DNA of 32,762 nucleotides from an uncultured Bacteroidia bacterium (GTDB lineage: Bacteria > Bacteroidota > Bacteroidia > Bacteroidales > Prolixibacteraceae). The stretch is taken from positions 1 through 32,762 of the forward strand of contig CAILKW010000469.1 in the NCBI GenBank assembly GCA_903834845.1, given 5' to 3'. A program made the translations under genes and the position numbers. The notes under the pieces are model-generated. The model was given only the letters and a program-made list of their open reading frames with translations. It was not told the DNA's origin and did not search any database. Shown in pieces: positions 15,422-23,494 of this stretch; the stretch's first letter is position 1; the number at the start of each line of letters is the position of its first letter.

Positions 15422-18400
15422 CTATATGTCTTTTTTGAATTGTTTTGAATATTCAGATGGCGAAATTCCGAAATGTTGTTTGAAACAGGTACGAAAGTAG
15501 TCAACATCATCAAAACCGACAATTGAGCTGACTTCGTTTATATTCATTTTGTTTTCACTAAGTAGCCAGGCAGCTCTTTTTAAACGGATGCTACGAATAA
15601 ATTCAACAACAGTCAGGTTAGTCAAAGCTTTAATTTTCCGGTACAAATGAACTCTGCTTAAACCAAGTTCACTACTTAGTTTTTCGACACTTAAAGATTG
15701 GTCAGTCATGTGATTTCCAATATAATCAACAGCATTTTTTAATAGTCGTTCATCAACTGATGTAACTGTAATTTTTGCGGGATCACAAATTGTTTCGCGT
15801 ACAAAATGACTGCGGATTATTTCACGCTGACGAATAAGGTTTCGGACTCGTAGCTGCAAATATTCGGCACTGAAAGGTTTTGTGATATAGTCATCGGCAC
15901 CGGTTTCCAAGCCTTTATATTTAAAAGTAATTGACGTTCGCGCAGTTAATAAAATTACCGGAATATGACTGATTCGAATATCTGTTTTAATTTTTTTACA
16001 TAGTTCAATTCCGTCCATAAGTGGCATCATAATGTCGCAAATAATCAAATCAGGTGCAATATCAATCGCCATTTCCAATCCTTTAATACCGTTATCTGCT
16101 TCTTCGACAACATATTGCTCAATAAATAAACTCTTAATAAAGCTTCTTACTTCCAAATTGTCTTCAACAATGAGAAGCCTGATTTTTTCGCTTGAATTAG
16201 TTGATATTTTTGTCTGTTGATCAACAGGTTCTGAAATCCACGCTGAATCATTTATAATCTCGTTCGCCTGAATTGATGTTGAGAATAAGGTTGAATCTTT
16301 ACTGTTTTTAAAACCGTCAACAATTTCGTCCTCGGTAAGATGGTCTTTTCCCATTGGCAATGTAACTGTAAACCTGGTAAATCCATCTTTTTCAGGTGTT
16401 TTTTCAAGACTTTCTACAGCAATTTTCCCCTTATGAAGGGCAACAAGTCGCTTGGTTAATTCGAGACCAACTCCCGAGTCTAACGGAAAAAGGTTCTCTT
16501 TTGAAACGGACACAAAAAATCTTTCGAAGATTCTGTCCAATAAATATCCGGGAATACCTCTTCCATTGTCTGTTACCATAATAACAGCTTGTTCTGTTTT
16601 GTGTGCAAATTTATTATTATCAGTTGATTGGCTTGTACCTTCAGTTAGCTTTAGTTCAAGAGTGATTTTGCCGTCTTTAGAAGTATTTTTTATCGCATTT
16701 GATAAAAGATTATATAAAATCATTTCCATTTTATCGCGGTCGAAGTAAACTTCAAGGGAGGTCTCAGAAGATTGAAATTCGAAAGCAATATTTTTAATAC
16801 CTGCCATTTCTTTAAATGCCAGGCTAATCTCTTCCAGAAATTTAACCAAATCATCTGAAGTTGCCTTTAGTTTTTCGTATCCTGCATCCAATCTTCTAAT
16901 ATCCAATACTTTGTTTATCAGGCGCATCATCCGGTTACCATTTTGTTGTATAAGGGTAAGCTGGTTTCTCAGACGACTGTTCAAATCGGATTGTTTTATA
17001 ATTTGTTCCAGAGGAGCAACAATCAATGTTAAAGGAGTTCTTAATTCGTGAGAAACATCAGTAAAAAACTTCAGTTTCATCTGGTGTAACTCCTCCTCCT
17101 TCTCTCTCTGAAAATGCTCCATAGCTAATTGATTGTTAAGGTTTACCCATTGTTGAGATAATCGAAAAAAAGCTGTCAGAAGCAATATTAAAAGGAGGAA
17201 ATAACCGATAAATGCCCAATTAGTAAGCCACCAGGGGGGTAGAATTGTAAAAATCAATGATTTATAGGTGGAGTCCCAAAATTCGGAATTAGTTGTTGCC
17301 TGTAACCGTAATTCATATTTTCCTGATGGCAGATAATTAAAATTTAATGTTCGTTGGGTACCAATGTTTACCCAATCTTTATCAATGTTAATCAAGCGAT
17401 AACGATAAAAAGTATTGTTTGGATTTATGTAATTGATACCCAGAAAATCAACAGAAATATCCCGAAACTGATAACTAAGTTTAATGGCTTCCTTGCTATT
17501 AGTCAATTCGTAAGGCAGAGAATGACTGGTAACCTCCTTGCTATTTGATCTGACCCGAATGTTTGAAATAATGATTTTTGGTAAAAAAGCATTGTCATCA
17601 ACATCCTTAGGCATAAAAGAATTATATCCGTTAACTCCTCCAAAATATAACTCTCCTGATTTAGTTTTCATGGTGCTCATCGGATAATACTGAAGCCCCT
17701 GCAATCCTTGGGTGATAGAAAATGTTTTAGCCGACAATTTCAGTGTTTTGCTGCCTGAATCAGAATAAGTGATTTTCGATAACCCTTTATTGGTTGATAA
17801 CCAGAAAAAGCCATTTTCATCCTCCAATATACCATTTATAGTATTGTCGGGTAGCCCTTTATCGGCGTTCAACCAAAGTATCTTGTCTTTTTGAATTACA
17901 AATAGCCCAAATCCCTGAGTACCTATCCAAATACGTCCCTGATGATCTTCATAGAGACTTTGCACATACTGGATAGTTAACGGCAATTGTTTTAAATAAG
18001 ATGTAAGATCAATAATTTTCAGACTTACCCTATCAATGCAAGCCAAACCACCCTGATGCCCAACCCATAAACGGTTTTGATGGTCGGCTGTAACCACATT
18101 TACATTTTTTACATTTGGTGCAACAACTGATTTAAATGTTTTTGATTCAGAATCAAATGTTTGTAATCCACCTCCATTGGTTCCAATCCATAATAAATTG
18201 TCATCATCAACGAAAACAGAATGAACCTGGTTATTTGCTAATGAATTACTGTTTTCAGGTTGATTTTGGTAATTGGTAAAACTTTTAGTTTGTTTATTGA
18301 AATAACTAAGACCGTTGTAGGTTCCAATCCATAAATTCCCTTTTTTGTCACGGGTCAAAGACTTTACATTATTGTGCACCAGACTGTTGCTATTTTCATG

Positions 18401-19588
18401 AAATGAATAATTGATACTTTTATTATTTGAAAACTCCCGATAAATCAATCCACCGCCTTCTGTTGCAATCCATAAATCGCCATTATCTTCCTCTAAAAAC
18501 CCTGAAATAACATTACACGTTAAAAAATTATTTTCACTTGTAGTCATTTTGGAATGAGGAAAAAGATTGTTCTGCGAGTGAAAATAGTTGATTCCACCCG
18601 CATAAGTGGCTAACCAAATACCACCCTGATCGTCACCGAAAATATCACGGATAGAATTGTTACTGATACCTTCAGGATTATTGGCAGCATATTGATAACC
18701 CGAAAAGGTCTTATCTGTCAGGTTAAGAATACTTAGACCTTCCATTGTTCCAAACCATACTTCATTTTTACAGAAATAAATCTTACGAACGTGATTACTT
18801 ACAAGTTTGCTATTATTTACATTGTATTTTTCAGATAATACCAAACGATCTGATTGTATTGTAAAAGAGAATATACCTTGTTCCTCAGTCGCAACCCAAA
18901 TTTTTCCAGCTGAATCTTCTTTGATGTCACGAATTTCAAATTTATTAACCCCTATATTCTGATTCATCGAAAGGGATACTCTGTTTAATTCCCCATCCTT
19001 ATAAAGATTTAGACCAGCACGAGTGCCAACCCAAATTTTGTTTTTACTGTCTTTGAAAAAGCAGGTGATGCTATTCTCGTTGAGTGTTTTAGCATTGTGG
19101 GTTGGTACTTTTTTAAAAGAATTTGTGGAAGGGTCATATACATCAATCCCTGATGGTGAACCGATTAAGATTTTATTATCAGTTGTTTCAATAATTGAAC
19201 GGATATAATTATGAGATAATCCTTTGCCATCTGTTCTGAAAAAATACTTCTCGAAAACATCCTTATTGTGTTGATAACGGTTTAATCCTAAAGTTGTTCC
19301 AATCCAAAGATCACCGTTGTCTGCCTCGAATAAGCAATTGATTTGATTGTTGGAAATACTGTTTTTATCGTCAAAATTTTGCTTGTAAACGGTATAGTTT
19401 ATTCCGTTGAAACTACATAGCCCGTCACGAGTTCCGATCATGATAAGTCCATCATGAGTTTGAGTAAGGCATAAAACTGAATTATGACTTAAACCGCCAC
19501 TCATGTCATATTTTCTGAAAGTTTTTCCAAAACATAAGGAAAACAGTAAAAAATTGGATATTAATATGATACAAAACTTTTTTCGCAT
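15422..19588 (-). CDS. Hybrid two-component system regulator (HTCS)
   Basis: One 1388-residue protein that senses a glycan fragment in the periplasm and activates the adjacent locus. Order: signal peptide (about 1-21); 14 propeller blades marked by repeated LWIGT/IWVGT/GL motifs, enough for two seven-bladed propellers; Y_Y_Y domain ending near 775; membrane segment about 790-810; histidine kinase with SHELRTP (phospho-accepting H847), N-box near 965 and DNGRGIP; receiver domain with phospho-acceptor D1185 in IICDIMMP; and a C-terminal AraC-type helix-turn-helix (about 1285-1385, ending DYFRTCFKQHFGISPSEY). Full length and intact. Same strand as and upstream of susC, the usual arrangement for the regulator of a polysaccharide locus. 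Confidence 0.95.
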   Translation of the reverse strand: MRKKFCIILISNFLLFSLCFGKTFRKYDMSGGLSHNSVLCLTQTHDGLIMIGTRDGLCSFNGINYTVYKQNFDDKNSISNNQINCLFEADNGDLWIGTTLGLNRYQHNKDVFEKYFFRTDGKGLSHNYIRSIIETTDNKILIGSPSGIDVYDPSTNSFKKVPTHNAKTLNENSITCFFKDSKNKIWVGTRAGLNLYKDGELNRVSLSMNQNIGVNKFEIRDIKEDSAGKIWVATEEQGIFSFTIQSDRLVLSEKYNVNNSKLVSNHVRKIYFCKNEVWFGTMEGLSILNLTDKTFSGYQYAANNPEGISNNSIRDIFGDDQGGIWLATYAGGINYFHSQNNLFPHSKMTTSENNFLTCNVISGFLEEDNGDLWIATEGGGLIYREFSNNKSINYSFHENSNSLVHNNVKSLTRDKKGNLWIGTYNGLSYFNKQTKSFTNYQNQPENSNSLANNQVHSVFVDDDNLLWIGTNGGGLQTFDSESKTFKSVVAPNVKNVNVVTADHQNRLWVGHQGGLACIDRVSLKIIDLTSYLKQLPLTIQYVQSLYEDHQGRIWIGTQGFGLFVIQKDKILWLNADKGLPDNTINGILEDENGFFWLSTNKGLSKITYSDSGSKTLKLSAKTFSITQGLQGLQYYPMSTMKTKSGELYFGGVNGYNSFMPKDVDDNAFLPKIIISNIRVRSNSKEVTSHSLPYELTNSKEAIKLSYQFRDISVDFLGINYINPNNTFYRYRLINIDKDWVNIGTQRTLNFNYLPSGKYELRLQATTNSEFWDSTYKSLIFTILPPWWLTNWAFIGYFLLLILLLTAFFRLSQQWVNLNNQLAMEHFQREKEEELHQMKLKFFTDVSHELRTPLTLIVAPLEQIIKQSDLNSRLRNQLTLIQQNGNRMMRLINKVLDIRRLDAGYEKLKATSDDLVKFLEEISLAFKEMAGIKNIAFEFQSSETSLEVYFDRDKMEMILYNLLSNAIKNTSKDGKITLELKLTEGTSQSTDNNKFAHKTEQAVIMVTDNGRGIPGYLLDRIFERFFVSVSKENLFPLDSGVGLELTKRLVALHKGKIAVESLEKTPEKDGFTRFTVTLPMGKDHLTEDEIVDGFKNSKDSTLFSTSIQANEIINDSAWISEPVDQQTKISTNSSEKIRLLIVEDNLEVRSFIKSLFIEQYVVEEADNGIKGLEMAIDIAPDLIICDIMMPLMDGIELCKKIKTDIRISHIPVILLTARTSITFKYKGLETGADDYITKPFSAEYLQLRVRNLIRQREIIRSHFVRETICDPAKITVTSVDERLLKNAVDYIGNHMTDQSLSVEKLSSELGLSRVHLYRKIKALTNLTVVEFIRSIRLKRAAWLLSENKMNINEVSSIVGFDDVDYFRTCFKQHFGISPSEYSKQFKKDI

Positions 19589-19715
19589 AATTCATTAAAA
19601 GGTATTAACCCTTGTTGCTTCAAATTTCAACCTTACTATTTTGCAAAAAGCAACATTAAACAGGTATGAAATGCCATTCCAAAGTAATCAGTTTTTTTTT
19701 AGAAATTTGTTGTTA

Positions 19716-19772
19716 TTTTGCATCATTCAATACAAAGTCAGAACTACATAATCCATAAAATTAAGATGACTA
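19716..19772 (+). repeat. Imperfect 57-bp direct repeat, copy 2 (leader of S37-type peptidase gene)
   Basis: Matches 6296-6352 at 52 of 57 bases, same orientation, offset 13,420. The longest unbroken block is 21 bases (19732-19752). It ends just past the ATG at 19766, so it covers leader plus start codon. Conservation of the leader without the gene at copy 1 suggests a duplicated junction. Confidence 0.8.
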
Positions 19773-21058
19773 AATTTCTAAGAGTTTCCTTGCTTGTTTC
19801 ACTTCTGTTAATTGTTTGGCAGATTGGGTTTTCCCAAAATCTTGAAGACCGGATTAAAAGCTTGCCCGGTATTATTTCGGTTGAAAAAATGGAGCATAAT
19901 CAGTTTTTCACCGAGTCTTTGATAATCATGGTAAAGCAACCGCTCGACCATTTACATCCTGAACAAGGTACATTTCCGCAACGTGTTATACTTTCAAATC
20001 TTGGATTCAACGCACCTGTCGTAATTATAACTGAAGGCTATGGCGGAGGCTACGCTGCCAATCCCAGATATCTTAATGAACTATGCCCGCTATTGAAGAC
20101 AAATCAGTTATTTGTTGAACATCGGTTTTTCGGTAAATCGGTTCCTGACTCTATCGAATGGAAATACCTCACAGTTGAAAATGCAGCGGCCGATCATCAC
20201 CTTATTGTTGAGTTATTCAAAACTCTTTATCCCAACAAATGGATAAGCACCGGTATAAGTAAAGGTGGCGAGACTGTACTTTATCATCGGGCACTCTATC
20301 CTAATGATGTCGAAATATCAGTTCCTTATGTGGCTCCTGTTAATTTTTCGATTGAAGAGAAACGCCATGATCTCTTTATAAGGCATAAAGCCGGTTCTGC
20401 TTCCGAACGTAAAGCAGTTGCAGAATGTCAGATTGAAATTCTGAAACGGAAAAAGCAGTTGATGCCACTTTTTGATCAATTTTGCAAAGAAAAAAACTAC
20501 AAATTCAGGGTCAGCTCCAGTGAAATTTACGACTATTGTGTGCTTGAGTTTGCTTTCTCCTTCTGGCAATGGGGTCGTCCGACAAAAGAAATTCCGGGTT
20601 CTGCTTCAGCCGACAAAGAGTTTTTTAATTATCTGATCAAAATCTGCTCACCGGATTATTTCGATATCGAGAGCGGAAAATCTACATTCCCATTCTTTGT
20701 TCAGGCACTTAAACAGTTAGGCTATTATGGCTATAATACTAAACCGTTTAAGGGTTTGATGGAATTAAGTGATACAAAGGGTTATATTTTGAAATTGTTT
20801 ATGCCACCGTCCACCAATTTTGATTATGATCCATCTATGAGTTTACTTGTGAAAAAATATTTAAAAAAGGATGCCGAAAAGATTTTATTGATTTATGGCG
20901 GAAACGATCCCTGGACAGCTTCAGCTGCCTCAACATCAGGAAATCGAAAGATTCTCAAAGTCGTTCAATCCGGTGGAAGCCATCGCACGAGGATAGGAAC
21001 AATGCCTGAAAAGCAGCGTAAACTTGTATTGGAAAAATTGGAAAAATGGTTGAACTAA
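19766..21058 (+). CDS. S37-type secreted serine (tripeptidyl) peptidase
   Basis: A 430-residue alpha/beta-hydrolase resembling Streptomyces PS-10 peptidase S37. Start chosen at ATG 19766 because it gives a clean signal peptide (KFLRVSLLVSLLLIVWQIGFSQ); a TTG further up at 19718 would prefix 16 polar residues to it. Catalytic residues visible: nucleophile S165 in TGISKGG, D381 in GGNDPW and H406 in GGSHR; EGYGGGY near 90-96 may form the oxyanion hole. A likely role is releasing short peptides from proteins in the periplasm. First of three plus-strand genes with 10- and 18-base gaps, so probably an operon with the glycosyltransferase. S28 peptidases are the nearest alternative name. Confidence 0.75.
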   Translation: MTKFLRVSLLVSLLLIVWQIGFSQNLEDRIKSLPGIISVEKMEHNQFFTESLIIMVKQPLDHLHPEQGTFPQRVILSNLGFNAPVVIITEGYGGGYAANPRYLNELCPLLKTNQLFVEHRFFGKSVPDSIEWKYLTVENAAADHHLIVELFKTLYPNKWISTGISKGGETVLYHRALYPNDVEISVPYVAPVNFSIEEKRHDLFIRHKAGSASERKAVAECQIEILKRKKQLMPLFDQFCKEKNYKFRVSSSEIYDYCVLEFAFSFWQWGRPTKEIPGSASADKEFFNYLIKICSPDYFDIESGKSTFPFFVQALKQLGYYGYNTKPFKGLMELSDTKGYILKLFMPPSTNFDYDPSMSLLVKKYLKKDAEKILLIYGGNDPWTASAASTSGNRKILKVVQSGGSHRTRIGTMPEKQRKLVLEKLEKWLN

Positions 21059-21068
21059 AAATGGAATT

Positions 21069-22613
21069 ATGAAGATAAAAATCAGAGTTCTATTCAAGGA
21101 TTATTGGATTCTGCTTTTGTTCGTAGCAGTGAAAATGATTTTACAAATGCTTGTCGTGAACCCTGTTTATGAGTTGCATCGAGATGAATTTCTTCATCTT
21201 GATCAGGCTAACCATCTCGCTGCAGGTTATATATCTGTTCCACCTTTAACATCATGGGTCTCTTTCATTATCAAACTTCTGGGTGAAAATGTATTCTGGG
21301 TGAGGTTCTTCCCTGCATTATTCGGAGCTTTTACTTTGATCGTCATCTGGCTTATTATTGAACAACTAAATGGAGGAATACTTTCAAAAATACTTGTAAG
21401 CTCACTTTTTGTCTTTTCCATTTTTGCAAGAATCAATATTCTTTATCAGCCCACTTCATTCGATATTCTTGCCTGGACATGCGTTTTCTACTTTCTAATC
21501 AGATTTATCAAGGAGGAAAGATCTGTCTATCTGTTCTTTATAATGATTTTCTTTGTTCTGGGATTTTATAACAAATACAATATCATATTTCTTTTATTGG
21601 GAATTTTTATTGCACTGTTGATAACCGATTTTAAGAAAGTATTTGGAAAAAGAGATTTATATTTAATACTATTGGTAGGTCTTATACTACTTATACCCAA
21701 TTTATTATGGCAATACAACAATTCGTTTCCTGTCATTCACCACATGCAAGCATTGAAAGAGACGCAGTTAAACCATGTTGACAGAATTGGATTTTTGAAA
21801 GAACAATTACTATTTATGTTTTTTTCATTACCCCTTTTTATTGCTGCCTTTGCAGGTTTTATAAACCATATACCATTTCGAAAATTTCGGGCAATCGGGT
21901 TTGCATTTGTTATTACTATGTCAATCTTCATTTTTCTAAGAGCCAAAAATTATTACGCTTTGGGTCTTTACCCTGTATTGTTACCTTTTGGCTGTGTTTA
22001 TCTGGGAAAGTATCTGAAACAGCACTTTAAGAATTTTGCTCGTTTTTATATTGCAATTAATATGCTGTTCTTTGCATTAGCAGCAAAGTTTATTTTTCCA
22101 TTGCTAAGTCCGGAGGAAATTGCTCAAAATAAGCAACAGTTTGCTGCTCTTGGTCTTTTACGTTGGGAGGATGGAAAAAATCATGATCTGCCACAAGATT
22201 TTTCAGATATGCTTGGCTGGAAAGAGATGGCAACAAAAACTTTGACTGTTTATAATTCATTGTCAGACAGTGAAAAGCATGAAACTTTGGTATTCTGCGA
22301 CAATTACGGACAGACCGGAGCACTGAATTTCTATAACAGAGGGAAAATGGCCGAAGCATATTCATTCAATACCGATTATCTTTTTTGGATTCCTGACGGT
22401 TTAGTAATCAAAAATGTAATACTTGTAGGCAAAGCCCCCGGCGAAAATGTCATAAAGTTATTTGAACAATTCTCAATTGAGGCCGTTATAGAAAATCCTG
22501 ATGCACGCGAACGTGGAAAATCAATTTTTCTGCTTAAAGGTGCAAAAGAGGGATTCTCGGAATATTTCAAAGCTGAGATGAACCGTAGAAGGATTGAATT
22601 GGATTGTTTTTAA
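21069..22613 (+). CDS. GT39-type membrane glycosyltransferase (PMT/ArnT-like)
   Basis: A 514-residue integral membrane protein with about ten hydrophobic segments from residue 10 to about 345, then a soluble C-terminal part. The first extracytoplasmic loop has HRDEFLHLDQANHLAAGYISVPPL (shown here as positions 37-60), with acidic D39-E40 at the place of the metal/catalytic acids of dolichyl-phosphate-mannose mannosyltransferases and ArnT. Enzymes of this fold move a sugar from a polyprenyl phosphate donor to a lipid or protein on the outer side of the inner membrane. Donor and acceptor are not readable. It starts 10 bases after the peptidase gene. Confidence 0.78.
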   Translation: MKIKIRVLFKDYWILLLFVAVKMILQMLVVNPVYELHRDEFLHLDQANHLAAGYISVPPLTSWVSFIIKLLGENVFWVRFFPALFGAFTLIVIWLIIEQLNGGILSKILVSSLFVFSIFARINILYQPTSFDILAWTCVFYFLIRFIKEERSVYLFFIMIFFVLGFYNKYNIIFLLLGIFIALLITDFKKVFGKRDLYLILLVGLILLIPNLLWQYNNSFPVIHHMQALKETQLNHVDRIGFLKEQLLFMFFSLPLFIAAFAGFINHIPFRKFRAIGFAFVITMSIFIFLRAKNYYALGLYPVLLPFGCVYLGKYLKQHFKNFARFYIAINMLFFALAAKFIFPLLSPEEIAQNKQQFAALGLLRWEDGKNHDLPQDFSDMLGWKEMATKTLTVYNSLSDSEKHETLVFCDNYGQTGALNFYNRGKMAEAYSFNTDYLFWIPDGLVIKNVILVGKAPGENVIKLFEQFSIEAVIENPDARERGKSIFLLKGAKEGFSEYFKAEMNRRRIELDCF

Positions 22614-22631
22614 ATGTAATATTATGTAACT

Positions 22632-23282
22632 ATGAAAGCGAAAATTGGAATTATTGGTTCAGGAATTGTTGGACAAACATTAGCTGCAGGTTTTTTAAAA
22701 TACGGCTATGAGGTGATGATCGGTAGCCGCGACCTGACCAAATTGGCAGATTGGAAATCAAAAGCAAGTGAAGGCGGATCAATAGGTTCGTTTGCCGAAG
22801 CTGCTGAATTTGGCGATATTATCGTGTTGGCGACCAAGGGTACTGCTGCTTTAGAAGCTCTTCAATTAGCAGGAAAAGCAAATCTTTCGGATAAGACAAT
22901 TATTGATACAACAAATCCTATTGCCGATACTGCCCCCGAAAACGGAGTACTTAATTTCTTTAGTGAATTGAATGATTCTTTGATGGAAAGATTGCAAAAC
23001 GCCTATCAGGAAGCGAATTTTGTTAAAGCGTTTAATAGTATTGGGAGCAGTGTGATGATCAACCCAGATTTTGGGGTTGAAAAACCAACTATGTTTATTT
23101 GTGGTAACAGTCTGAAAGCCAAGGATGAAGTTACCGAAATTTGTTCACTGTTCGGATTCGAAGCAATGGATATGGGAACTGTTGAAGCTGCAAGAGCTAT
23201 TGAACCTCTCTGTATGTTGTGGTGCATTCCGGGATTTCGCGAAAATAAATGGAATCACGCATTCAGGCTTTTAAAAGGTTAA
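22632..23282 (+). CDS. NADP-binding oxidoreductase, F420-dependent reductase-like
   Basis: A 216-residue Rossmann protein of the NADPH:F420 oxidoreductase-like family (PF03807 type). Seen: dinucleotide motif GSGIVG at 9-14, and GSRD at 31-34 after the second strand, where S32-R33 would contact the NADPH 2'-phosphate. The later [11 protein letters not shown] block and IEPLCMLW match short Bacteroidota relatives that are annotated only as NAD(P)-binding proteins. No F420 biosynthesis gene is visible, so a true F420 role is doubtful. Third gene of the operon, 18 bases after the glycosyltransferase; a tandem repeat and terminator follow. Confidence 0.75.
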   Translation: MKAKIGIIGSGIVGQTLAAGFLKYGYEVMIGSRDLTKLADWKSKASEGGSIGSFAEAAEFGDIIVLATKGTAALEALQLAGKANLSDKTIIDTTNPIADTAPENGVLNFFSELNDSLMERLQNAYQEANFVKAFNSIGSSVMINPDFGVEKPTMFICGNSLKAKDEVTEICSLFGFEAMDMGTVEAARAIEPLCMLWCIPGFRENKWNHAFRLLKG

Positions 23283-23290
23283 AACAGGAA

Positions 23291-23395
23291 ATGGAGTAAG
23301 CAGAAAGCAGTATGGAGTAGGCAGTATGGAGTAGGCAGTATGGAGTAAGCAGTAGGCAGTAGGCAGTTAGCAGTAGGCAGTATGGAGAAAGCAGT
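23291..23395. repeat. Degenerate 7/14-bp tandem repeat
   Basis: About fifteen tandem units of 7 bases, mainly ATGGAGT and AGGCAGT, which alternate to form a 14-bp higher unit (ATGGAGTAGGCAGT) in the middle. Variants include AAGCAGT and TAGCAGT, and one unit is a base short. The array begins 8 bases after the oxidoreductase stop codon and its last AAAGCAGT is the left arm of the terminator. No coding or CRISPR pattern. Confidence 0.9.
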
Positions 23396-23427
23396 CGTGA
23401 GTCAAATTACGACTGCTTTCTTTTTCT
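23388..23427 (+). terminator. Rho-independent terminator of the peptidase-glycosyltransferase operon
   Basis: Perfect 11-bp stem AAAGCAGTCGT (23388-23398) with ACGACTGCTTT (23409-23419), 10-base loop, then a T-rich tail with a TTTTT run. It lies between convergent genes, though the minus-strand tail is less T-rich, so it chiefly serves the plus strand. Confidence 0.75.
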
Positions 23428-23494
23428 TTGAATTACAACTTCCGGTTGCCGGAATCAACTTTTGGTTTGCCGACAAACGATTTCCTGTTTTGCT

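Noticed and set aside
19718-19765. TTG start of the peptidase giving a 446-residue product
   Set aside because: The extra 16 residues would precede a clear signal peptide, and the ATG at 19766 is the start context retained in the duplicated leader.
23291-23395. CRISPR array
   Set aside because: The units are 7-14 bases without unique spacers and there are no cas genes.
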